A stretch of 64,000 bases of DNA from Flaveria trinervia (lineage: Eukaryota; Streptophyta; Magnoliopsida; Asterales; Asteraceae), in the NCBI GenBank assembly GCA_025506515.1, contig CM046454.1, forward strand, positions 33,480,022-33,544,021, in the 5' to 3' direction. Both the position numbers and the translations under genes were made by a program. Under the pieces are notes generated by a model. It did not search any database, was not told the origin of the DNA, and saw only the letters and a list, made by a program, of their open reading frames with translations. This document shows positions 54,990-64,000 of this stretch, piece by piece; the first letter of the stretch is position 1, and each line of letters starts with the position of its first letter.

Positions 54990-55980
54990 TTTAAAATTAT
55001 AATACTTAAAGGAATCACATCTAGTAATGAGATCTAAAATAATCAGAGATCACATTCTCTAAATATTTTAGAACATAAAGATGATCAAAAAATCATCTAC
55101 CAGTCATGAGATCATACTGAATACAAGATCTGATCACAATTTGCACAGAAACAACTGAAATTAGAACAAATCAATAACGATTGCAGATATAATTGTCCAC
55201 TTAAACTCATGCCTTATCCTTTTTCGAACAACAGCTTATGATTCATTTAAGGTTCGATTAGATGCTTTAAAATGCAAGACCCCACAATCATTTGGTAAAA
55301 AAAACCTCACCCAACCTCAGGATTTCTTGAATTATGAATCAATCTTCAAAGAACAAGGTTTGTGAATTAGTGTGCAAATGATTATCAACAGAATATTTCA
55401 TTCTGAGAGAAATTCATCGATAAGATGATTTGACATAATTATATCAAAATGGTGAGAGCTTCAGATCTATACTCACGTATAACAGAGGAGATAACCATTT
55501 GAACATGTGCTGATGAGAGCTCCAGGTCAGTACTATCGTACAGCAGAGGAGATCATCACTCCAGGTCAGTACTCACGTACAGCAGAGGAGATAAGCACAG
55601 ACACAAGACATCTTGACACTAAATATACCCGCGGAGGATGATGACAAAACAAAGCAAAATGAATGAAAGATTCATTCTCAATCCAATTTTTGTCAGGACT
55701 CAGTTTTTGTGCAATCCAAAATGATTGAGTAAATCCAGACATTCTTAAGCATAAAGTTTAATTTAATCAAAAAGCTGTTGTCTACTTCATTCGTCAGGCA
55801 GAGTCTATCAAGCATATCGTTAAAGAATCTGATCCATTTTCTTTTTTTTTAATGTGAAACAGAATCCAGTAACAGTTACTATCATTTCTCATAGAAGTAC
55901 TGGTCATGTAAATAAAATTTTTTAGAGAATATACAATCATTTCTCATCATGTTAAATTCCAATCTCAGAATAATGATATT
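54990..55980 (-). other. Non-coding stretch between pol and ORF3 (element 2)
   Basis: No ORF. Aligns with 18270-19233 of element 1. Contains three stem-loop repeats at 55459-55590. Confidence 0.75.
55459..55590 (-). repeat. Three stem-loop repeats, element 2
   Basis: Coding strand copies: TATAC-GTGA-GTATA (55469-55482), GTAC-GATA-GTAC (55530-55541), GTAC-GTGA-GTAC (55569-55580). Each is set between CTCCTCTGYT and TGACCTGGAG-like arms. Confidence 0.85.
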
Positions 55981-55993
55981 ACTCCCCCAAATT
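55981..55993 (-). other. Internal polypurine-like tract, element 2
   Basis: Minus strand AAATTTGGGGGAGT, about 110 bp after RNase H. Confidence 0.7.
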
Positions 55994-56104
55994 TTTATTT
56001 TCATATTTCTATTATTATCAATGAATTTTCATTTTAATTAATTTTTTTTATATGTTTGTTATAAATTTTTTTTAATAAAGAAATAGAAAATGAAAATTTT
56101 TAAA

Positions 56105-56480
56105 AAGATATTAACCCAAGCATAGAAATCAATTCATAAAAACGAGGTTTATCAAATGTTTTTGTGAAAATATCAGCTTTTTGATTTTTTGTATCGATGG
56201 GTATAATATTAATGAAACCCTTCTCTTGAGCATCACGAATAGCATGGATTCGTGTTTCAATATGCTTTGTGCGGGAATGATGAATGGGGTTTTAGCAATG
56301 CCAATCATTGGTAACTTCTCCTTGTCCAATCATTTTTCCACCCTTCTTATTTCCAGCAAATGCCACATATCCTCCATCTATAATCCGATAATTGGTCAAC
56401 AAATCCTTTAATCCCGTCATATGCTTGGAACATCCGCTATCAACATGCCACAGACTGTGTACAATCTTTGAAGAGGATCC
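56105..56480 (-). pseudogene. pol: Protease start fused to RNase H end by deletion, element 2
   Basis: On the minus strand: WHVDSGCSKHMTGLKDLL-like protease start and VAFAGNKKGGKMIGQGEV, which near 56296 jumps to IGIAKTPF...TKHIETRIHAIRDA, the end of RNase H. Compared with element 1 (22480 to about 19560) some 2.9 kb holding integrase, RT and most of RNase H is missing. The junction lies at ACCAATGATTGGCATTGC. What remains cannot replicate. Confidence 0.88.
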
Positions 56481-56499
56481 CTGAAATGAATTAACAAAT

Positions 56500-59352
56500 C
56501 ATTTAGCCAGGAGCAATAGGGACCCAAGATTGAACAACTTTTGTTTTTAAAGAAGCAGATTTTTTACAAAAGAAATTATTAACCAATTTTGTCAATTATT
56601 CCCAAAACAATTCCTATTAGAGGATCTTTGAATCAAAGGGCAATTTTTGATAAGATGATCATCTTCACCACACCTGAAACAATGATGTTTGAATCTAGGT
56701 CGATGATGTGATGAGGTAAAAATAGGATCAATAATAATCTCCTCATCACATTCAGACAAACTAGAATCAACATCACTGAATGTCTCATACATCTCATGAT
56801 GTTTTTGTTTATTTGAATCAGAGTTCTTCTTGTCAAAATCAAAACGTGATTCTTCTGACAAATCAGTAAAACTCGTACCATTGGTACCAGTGTCAGATAA
56901 AGACGAACTACATTTTTCTGATGATTTCATATTTAATGGTATGAAAGATGGAATAGGTTGAGAAAAGAACTTTTCGAAAGAATTAATTTTAAGTTGCTCA
57001 GTTGTTTTAGGAGAAACATCAGATTCATTGCATTCATTACCAGAACAAAAATCATCATTTATCATGATTTGAAGTACAAGATGAAATAGAACTATCAAGA
57101 GAACATGAGACATTCAAGTCTGTTACATTTGAATTAGAAACAAACACTGAATTTAAACTAGACTTATTATCTAAAACAGACTGCTGATTGTCAGGTGTAC
57201 TAGAACTAGTGCATCCAAGCCCACTAGTTGGTCCATAGTCGTAGTCTTCACGAATGTACTTAGAGTTATTCCCGACTAAACCTGCAGACATACTGTCAGT
57301 ATCTGATTTGATTAAATCATTAGAAGGATGAGGAACAAGCATAGGAGAATAACAGTATGTACTAGGAGGAGGATAAACCTGTACATTTTCATAACCCAAA
57401 CCTGTTTTAATTCTTGCTCCCCGTTGAGATTTACAAAGATCATCATGTTTCATTCCAGAAATAGTCCATTTATCTAACTTTGACTGAAGTTTGCTTGCTT
57501 CAAATTCAGCAAGAGCAACCCATTCAGTCAAAGTATTAACCTCTACATTTCTTTCCAAAACAATTCTTTTTAAATGATCAGTTTCTTTTAAAGCCTCATT
57601 TAATTTCACAAAATATTTTGATTCATTCATTTTAAGTTCATCATTAATTCGTTTTAAATCCTTTTCATTATCAATTAACAAACGATTAGCCTTATAAATC
57701 CCAAAAAGTCTAATTTTGCAAGCGGATGAGCACATATCCTGTATTACCTCATAAGGAAGTCCCATTACCATCCTTTCGGCAGCTAAATCTTTATCGCACA
57801 TGCATGCTGGAGTACTTGATTCCTTTCCTCAACAGTAGCGGCCGCATCATCCTTCTCTTTTCCTTTCGCAGCTTTTGAATCCTTTCTTCATCTAAACCTG
57901 TAATTTCCTCTTTCTCCTCTCCATCTGCCTTCTCTTCTTTCTCCTTTACTGAAGATTCATTTGCTCCTTTGAATTCCTTGAACAGCACAAATCCATCTTT
58001 ATCAACTTCCATCTCATCACTTTCCACAACCTCAGCAACTAACGTGTGATTTATTTCAGATCTGTTTCTTCCACCTCCACACTCCAGTCAAAGTTTGAGA
58101 TCAAAGCTGACTCCTTTTTTGAATTTCCTTCTTCCTTTTCTTTCTCTGCTGTCAATCTTGGTACTCCAGTGTTACTAGGATCTGTGACAATGGTAATGGA
58201 CATTCACGTTTAAAATGTCCCAATTGTTTATAGTTAAAGCACCTCAATTTTGACTTATCAAATCCTAGTTTTGAGGTAGATGATTGACCACCAAAGTTCT
58301 TTCATCATGTTCTTTCCATGAATCTCCTGGCTCTTAAAGTTAACATCACCATTTGCCATTGAATGTCAGTTTCTTCTAAATCATCAGGATCAACCTGATA
58401 CATATCGTCCATAGTCATTCCTTTACCTTTCAATTCACCAGCAACAAGAGCTTCATAGCTCTAAACAAACATTCCAAAAAGAGCCATTGTTTCAGATGAA
58501 ATTGAAGTTTCAGCATTCACCTTAGAATTTCCCAATTCTTTTCCAACATGATTACTACCACTCGAGAAATTACTTGTATTGCTCCCTCCTTGAATTGGAT
58601 TTTGAATGTGAGAGTTTGCAGCGGATGACAACAAAGCAGCATTTTGAGAAAAACCAGATGTGGGCATCATAGTCTGGTTAAATTCTCTTCTTTTCATATC
58701 CAACTCAAAAGATTTCAACTTGTTAATGATATCCATCAGCTTATAATCTGTAAAACCTCTTTCTTGTTTGAGCATCCTCACTTGAAGACTCCACTGTGGT
58801 GGAAGAGAATCGAGAAGCCTGTTAACTTGTTCACTGTTGGAGAGTCTTTCATCATACTTCTTCAGAGTGCTTGAGATGGTTAAGAAACGATTTGTCAGAT
58901 CTGTCAAACTTTCATTCTTGTATCCTACAACGAATTGAACTCCTTTTCAGCTTGAATACTCTTGTCTTTCACCAGATCTCATTCCCATCATAGAATTCAC
59001 AGAGAGCATCATAAGGGATTTAGCATTTTTATGCTCTGCAAAACGATTGTAAATATCTGGAGCCAAGCAGAGAGTTAGAGCACCAAAAGCTTTTTGATCA
59101 CAATCAATCAGTTTCAGATCTCTTTCAGTATAAGAAGATGGGTCTTTGTTCTGAGAAACGACATCACCAACCGTAACCGTAGGTATATGAGGACCTGAAT
59201 AATCTATTCCCATTGATTATGATCTGTGTAAAAAAGAAAGCTTTAAGACATCTCTTCCAATCTTCAAAATTATCTCCATTAATGAGTCTTGGAGGTCTAT
59301 TAGGAGCAACACTTTCAAGATCCGCAAGTGTAAGAGTAGTTAATTTCGACAT
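56500..59352 (-). pseudogene. gag: Copia gag, element 2
   Basis: ATG 59352: MSKLTTLTLADLESVAPNRP..., frameshifted after LKAFF. Pieces: 59213-58947 (VTVGDVVSQNKDPSSYTERD), 58907-58461 (148 codons, NRFLTISSTLKKYDERLSNS, LKSFELDMKRREFNQTMMPT). The first knuckle, near 58240, is damaged (CFNYKQLGHFKREC, second Cys to Tyr). 57801-57055 (248 codons) has the coiled coil LQSKLDKWTISGMKHDDLCK. 57113-56592 ends with the intact second knuckle CFRCGEDDHLIKNC. At least five frameshifts despite the young LTRs. Confidence 0.88.
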
Positions 59353-59954
59353 AATAGTTCGGCAGAAAAATTGATAATTTCGCTGACAAATTCGCTAACA
59401 AATTCGCTGAAAGAGGTGACTTGGCTAACAGTTTCGCTGAAACAATACTATCGCAGATACTTTCGCAAAAACAGACACTTTCGCTTGCAATTTCAGCAGC
59501 ACTTTCACTTGAACGAGACAACAATTGCTTATTTGCTGCTAAATTCGCAGGAAACAAGCTTGAACTTTCGTTCAAAAATATTCGGCAGCAATATCGCTTG
59601 ATGATTGGTCAAAAACATTAATGAACTTTCGTTCAAGGGAATACTTTCGCTGAAACTCTAGAAAACAACTTCTGATCCAAAATAACTCATAATTTCGCTG
59701 AATGAAGATGACAGTTTCGCTGTAAGAACAGTAATTTCGCTGGTCGATCTCAAAACCCTTTTTCACCTCAAAATCAATTTGAAATCATCCAAATCTCAAT
59801 GAATTTGAGATCTGATGATTGTAGAATCTTCCTCAATCAAGAACAAGCATAATTCATCAATTTTCATGCCAAAAATAGCTGATAATCCAATGAAAATTGA
59901 TTGAAACTAGATATTGACCAAAACCACAAAAACTCAACAAATCAAGAGCACTAA
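59353..59954 (-). other. Leader of element 2 with GTTTCGC cluster
   Basis: 59353-59750 is rich in GTTTCGC/TTTCGCTG words, the second cluster after the one in the LTR, ending at the gag ATG. Confidence 0.82.
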
Positions 59955-59967
59955 GGCTCTGATACCA
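59955..59967 (-). other. Primer-binding site of element 2
   Basis: Minus strand TGGTATCAGAGCC, three bases from the LTR. Confidence 0.95.
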
Positions 59968-59970
59968 TAT

Positions 59971-60491
59971 TTTTGGTCCATGTGATCGATGAACAGTACA
60001 ATTGATAGGATAATTTGATCAATATCAAACACACAATCCAAATAACAACAATTGAGAAGTGAATATGATGAATCAAGACATAATTGGTACTCAAATGAAC
60101 AAACTCACTCAATAACAACAAGCACAATTGTATTTCAATGAAGTAACTGCTTAGAAATGGTAGCTTGCAACAGAATTCCACGATTAGGGTTTTGCAAGCT
60201 CGCCGTACAAAGTGAAATGACAATAGTATATATAGCAGTCATAGATTCGCTGACAGTTTCGCTACCAGCGAAACTGTCATGCCGAAACTATAGTTTCGCC
60301 CGGCAGAACACAAGTTCGCCGGGTAAACCAAAACAGCAAACTGTGAGCGAATGTATGGATTCGCTCACAGTTTCGCTGGACTGCCAAAACTGCTAATTAC
60401 AAACAAAATACAAAATGAAACTAACAAAAGTCCTATTACAATGTAAAGTAAACATCTATACTAAAGTGAGTCCAACCTAACATGATCTTCA
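59971..60491 (-). repeat. 5' LTR of element 2
   Basis: 521 bp; TATATATA at 60227-60234, with GTTTCGC words at 60240-60400 upstream of it on the minus strand. The inner end TGTTGG has become TTTTGG (plus-strand view). Confidence 0.97.
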
Positions 60492-60496
60492 GTAGC

Positions 60497-61683
60497 TATT
60501 TCAGTTGACCTCTTAGTGGGCTTTGAGGTTGAGGGATGTGTGGAGGCCTATGGGGTTCCCGGATTGGTCTTGGGAGCCTTGCATTCCCTTGAAAAATGAC
60601 CCAGTTGGTTACAGTTGTAACACTTTGCCTTGGTCTTGTCAAACCTGAACTTACTGGTAGTTGGGTTTTGAGGGAATGCCTTCCAGTTCTCTTAAAAAAC
60701 TTCTTCGCTCTGTAAGTTAAGAGAACCATCTGCTGGACAATGTCCACGTATTCTACATCATCTGGACTAAAACACTCAAGATCATCAAAACAGTACTGAA
60801 AATCTCCTAAGTGTCCACTTCTTGAAACAAAGGCACAACGTTCCTGGAAGGAGTTGTGTTGAGCCTGTTAATACCTTGGAGTCTCGGGAAAAGTGATGTA
60901 AGGTCCAGAAGAGCAGGATGACTGCTGATAAGTCAGGAAATGCTAAGGTTAAGGGGTTAATGAGCCTTCAGCAACCATTAAAGCATTGCTAGCAGGAAGA
61001 CTCATGGGTTTGCTTGTTTGGTGGCCCTTCTTACTCTCCATCTCTAGGCGATATCCATCAAGGATACCGTAGAGTTTAGTCATGGAAAGAGTGTTCAAGT
61101 TTTATGTTCTCTTGATAGAGACACAGTAGAATGTCCACTCGTTGGAAAGAGCACTCATGAACTTTCTGGTGAGATCTCTAAGTTCAGGAGTGATCTTCAC
61201 AGACTGAAGGGAAGAGATAAGATCCATGTTCCTGAAGTACTGCTAGCTGAGGGTCTCTCGAGCAATATGAGTGAAGTTCTCGAATTGCTGCTTCAATGAG
61301 TCCTTCTTTGAGTCGTTGGAGCTTGAGTACATCTGAGCAAGTGCATCAAACAACTCTTTGGCAGTCTTGCAATGCTCGAACCCCACCATAATAAAGTTCG
61401 GTATTACAGTCATGAGAATAGTCATAACATTGCTATCGATGTCCATCTTCTTTCTGTCTTCATCAGAATAATCCTTAACAGCCTTCTCTATCATGGCACC
61501 ATTTCCACCAGGTGATGCCACCTTTGGCTTATACGGTCCATTGATAATGGAGTTCCATAGTTTGTTGTCTTGGTATCTAATGAAGCCTTCTATTCTTCTA
61601 CTCCAAGACCTGAAGTTTTTAGGGGTAATGATGGGAGCTTTTGTCATTGTTCCCATCTCTACCTCGGATTTGTTAAGGTCCAT
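60497..61683 (-). pseudogene. gag: Copia gag N-terminal half, element 3
   Basis: ATG 61683: MDLNKSEVEMGTMTKAPIIT, then FRSWSRRIEGFIRYQDNKLW, YSDEDRKKMDIDSNVMTILM and AKELFDALAQMYSSSNDSKK (DUF4219/UBN2). Open 146 codons to a stop at 61243; later pieces are shifted. The first knuckle, near 60600-60645, is CYNCNQLGHFSREC in a frame different from the open stretch around it. The gene continues at 50939 beyond element 2. Confidence 0.87.
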
Positions 61684-61760
61684 TGAGTGAGTGAGTGGTA
61701 AGGAGGAGTAAAAAACAGGTTGATTTGGATGGTGAGATCACGCAATCAAGAGCCTGAGTA

Positions 61761-61772
61761 GCTCTGATACCA
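61761..61772 (-). other. Primer-binding site of element 3
   Basis: Minus strand TGGTATCAGAGC, two bases after the LTR end. Confidence 0.93.
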
Positions 61773-61774
61773 AT

Positions 61775-62642
61775 TGCAGGATCGATGTTTTTCACTTAAA
61801 CACAATGTTCTCTTCAAACTCACCTAGAACAGCACTCGGGTATATGAAGAATCAATAAGAGTTGATCACAATATAGAAAGTAATAAAAAACACAGTAATA
61901 TAATTTTCAAGATACTTTTATATATTGATTCTCAACTCAAAATACAAGACTCTTACAAGCAGGTGATCTGTTGTTACAATGAGTTACAAGGAGAACCTAT
62001 ATATAATACTATCTATAGCTGGATATACTTTGATACCATTTGAGATCCTATAGCTAAAGTCTATACTACAAGACTAAAGATTAAGGTATCTCGGATAAAG
62101 TCTTATCTAAGATTTGGTAGTCAGGACATGTCCCTGACTCGCCTTTTGTCACCAACTAAAGTTGGTAACATGTACTATCATGAAAAGGTGAATAGTGGAA
62201 TAAAGTATGGTCAACAACATGGCACTTTAGGAAGAAGCCATGTTGTATCAGAAGTCTGCAGCGGAGTGTCAGAGACCATACTTGTGTCCACTGGTTCATA
62301 GCAGTGTCTTTCGAAGGTTAAGTGGCTTCGGAAGAGTAAGTACTTCCGAAACCACTTATACTTCGGAAGAGCCTGCTTCTTACAAGGCTTGGAGACTTCT
62401 TCTTATCATCATACTTCGGAAGTGGTCTTTACTTTATTCTTCTAAGTCTTGAACTTCGAAAGTATGCACTTGTCTTCGGAAGTAGAGTTCTGTCTTCGGA
62501 AGTTGGTCTTTTTCTTTGTCTTTGGAAGAACTCTACAACCTTCAGAAGTTCCATGTTAAGCTTCGGAAGCCTTTTGCATGCAGCACCAAAATAACTTAAG
62601 TGACATAGTTTTTATTGCATTAGCCTTCTTCTTGATCCAACA
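61775..62642 (-). repeat. 5' LTR of element 3
   Basis: Minus strand TGTTGGATCAAGAAG...CGATCCTGCA, 868 bp. U3 holds the CTTCCGAAG cluster (62297-62560); TATATATA-like box near 62000. TGTTGGATC is a common SIRE LTR start. Confidence 0.9.
62297..62560. repeat. CTTCCGAAG word cluster in the LTR of element 3
   Basis: CTTCGGAAG, CTTCCGAAAC, TCTTCGGAAGT and similar, about twelve words, spaced 10-40 bp. Confidence 0.92.
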
Positions 62643-63910
62643 CCCTGGCACAACATCAGCTTTCGAGCATGAGTCGGGGATATTGCACGAGACAAGATTC
62701 GAGTAATAAAGAGTAATGAACGAAAGATAATGATGGAAAGAACGAACACATGAATGAACGTTAATGAATTATCATAATAATGTACTGAACAGGATTCTTG
62801 TCATTCGACCTCAGTAATCGTGGTTGGGTGCCACGAAGAGGGTAAAGTCTGACCGGATTTAGAAAGAGAAGTGAACGATAATGTGACATCTATAGTTACC
62901 ATTTTATGTCATGTGGCATATTTAGTTACCCTTTTATTATAATAAGAACATTATATATAGATAACTAACGTTGGTAAACTCGTGTATTATATGGGTTGAA
63001 AAAATAAAATATCAAATAGAAAGAATTTATAAGTTATAAAACTTATTTTAAGATAAAACACAATTGAACCATATATAAGTACAGACTATAAATAATAAAA
63101 CAATGATATCAACTTGTTAATCTTTTTTTTATTTTGTTAGTTTTTACCAAAGAAAAATAAAATAATGTTTTTTTAAAGGAAATGGTTTTAAAAAATGTAA
63201 AATTTTAAAACTTATTATAACTCCCAATTTTATTTATTATTTGTATATATATGTAATTTACTTACAAACATCAATTTTAAAATATTTTACATTTTTAAAA
63301 AATTTGATGTTTTAGAAGTAAATTTTATTTTATAAAAAATTATTTACTTAGAAAAATAATTAATAAAATTATATTTGCTTTAATTTATTATTAGTAATTA
63401 ATTAATGAGATATTTAATAGGAGAGAAAAGCGGGAAAATATTTGTGAGGTGAAATGTGATGATAACACATGTTCACCATAGTTACCTTTTTATTAAAGTA
63501 AAAATAATTAATATAAAAAAAGAATTAAATTATTTAATATTTTCTTAATTTAGTTAGTTATTTAATAGGGGAGAGATGTGGGAAAAATAAACCTTGGGGG
63601 CTAGAAATGTGTCAAGTGTCACCCTAAGTTATTATTTTAGTATTATATATAGATTTATAAGATAAGAATTGAGCAATGGTTATTCAAATATACAAATCCA
63701 TAATAAGATTTTTTATCTCCTTCACTCACAACCACTCAAAATTATTTTATATAATATACTAAACACAGTTACATATTTTTTAGAATTTCACTATGAATAT
63801 TGAGTTGTTTACATCTTGAGTTGAGAAGACAGACCTCCTTAGCATAGCTAGTCGTGTGTGTCCCATGTTTTGCAACGTGCAAACTTTTATTTATTTATTT
63901 ATATTTATAT
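62643..63910. other. AT-rich flank without genes
   Basis: No ORF. Repeated motifs TAGTTACC-TTTTATTA (62929, 63479), TATATATAGAT (about 62953, 63640) and TATTTAATAGGRGAGA--GYGGGAAAA (63413, 63560) suggest a short non-autonomous DNA element or a local duplication of about 145 bp. Not identified further. Confidence 0.4.
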
Positions 63911-63921
63911 ATTTATATTTT

Positions 63922-63975
63922 GCCAAGTTGGTAGAGTACGCTTTAGTTCTAGCGCTACAAGCGTTGAAATCTTGA
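63922..63975 (+). other. tRNA-like A-box/B-box stretch (tRNA relic or SINE head)
   Basis: TTGCCAAGTTGGTAGAG resembles a D-arm/A box and, at tRNA-like spacing, GCGTTGAAATC resembles the T-loop/B box. Acceptor stem pairing is not visible, so it is not a functional tRNA. Runs towards the window end. Confidence 0.25.
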
Positions 63976-64000
63976 AGCTTTCTTTTGATATTATTTGGGT

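Larger units (their letters stand above)
50945..60491 (-). mobile_element. Copia (SIRE-type) element 2, young, internally deleted
   Basis: TSD GTAGC at 50940-50944 and 60492-60496. LTRs 50945-51464 and 59971-60491 differ at about seven sites by direct comparison (roughly 1.3%). Same family as element 1. It carries leader, gag, the start of protease joined to the end of RNase H, the non-coding stretch, and a long ORF3. Integrase and RT are gone, so it depended on another copy if the deletion preceded insertion. Length 9.5 kb. Confidence 0.96.
46030..62642 (-). mobile_element. Copia (SIRE-type) element 3, 3' end missing, split by element 2
   Basis: 5' LTR 61775-62642, primer site, gag, (element 2 inserted at 50945-60491), rest of gag, protease, integrase, RT, RNase H ending at 46030. 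Beyond it there is neither polypurine tract, ORF3 nor 3' LTR; a gypsy LTR follows. Its coding sequence is a separate lineage from elements 1/2. Confidence 0.9.

Noticed and set aside
62240..62452. 70-codon ORF in the 61.8-62.6 kb LTR
   Set aside because: Lies within U3 of element 3 over the CTTCCGAAG words; no family resemblance.

Overview
The window is nuclear DNA of a flowering plant, almost certainly a eudicot. It is essentially one stack of nested retrotransposons. No host gene, rRNA, complete tRNA or CRISPR was found. The content is plant Ty3/gypsy chromovirus, Ty1/copia of the SIRE/Maximus type and a Mutator-like (MULE) remnant. All use or imply an initiator-tRNA-Met primer site (TGGTATCAGAGC). 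Asteraceae is my best guess, from memory of similar extra ORFs in that family; it is inference, not a database result.

Layout. (1) 1-~7237: a plus-strand Tekay/Del-like gypsy element, from the last 22 bp of its 5' LTR through gag, protease, RT, RNase H, integrase and a chromodomain-like tail to a 3' LTR starting at 5667; several frameshifts. (2) ~7238-14145: a pile of LTR-only pieces: a minus copia-like LTR with a CATCCGCATTTG array; a plus gypsy LTR interrupted by a 2.03 kb minus-strand solo LTR (9833-11864, TSD TGATC) and by a GCTGAAG-rich LTR (12046-13050); then an inverted relative of that gypsy LTR (13610-14145). (3) 14409-41573: minus-strand SIRE-type copia 'element 1', TSD ACATC, itself split by a plus-strand SIRE-type 'element S' (22803-36826, TSD ATAGT/GTAGT) and a solo LTR (37399-38185, TSD CTAAG). 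(4) 41579-44123: a decayed MULE transposase (minus) next to a DUF1985-like fragment (plus). (5) 44129-~45984: a minus gypsy LTR related to the solo LTR at 9833. (6) 46030-62642: minus copia 'element 3' lacking its 3' end, split by the young copia 'element 2' (50945-60491, TSD GTAGC, LTRs differing at about 7 of 520 sites). (7) 62643-64000: AT-rich sequence ending in a tRNA-like A/B-box stretch.

Most notable is a shared layout in elements 1, 2 and S. Each has a third long ORF (ORF3) between pol and the 3' LTR. The ORF3 proteins of the two lineages are recognisably homologous. In front of ORF3 each element repeats the layout of its own LTR plus leader: a cluster of a short near-palindromic word private to that lineage (GTTTCGC/GCGAAAC in 1 and 2; AGTCGCACGACT in S), a TATA-like box, a second cluster of the same word, then ATG. 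The TATA box is eroded in element 1. Upstream of that lie a purine tract like the 3' PPT and two or three copies of a small stem-loop whose base pairs covary between elements. I infer a duplicated, LTR-like internal promoter/leader for ORF3. The same word families (GTTTCGC, CGCATGACTG, ATGCGGATG) also appear in unrelated gypsy LTRs in this window.
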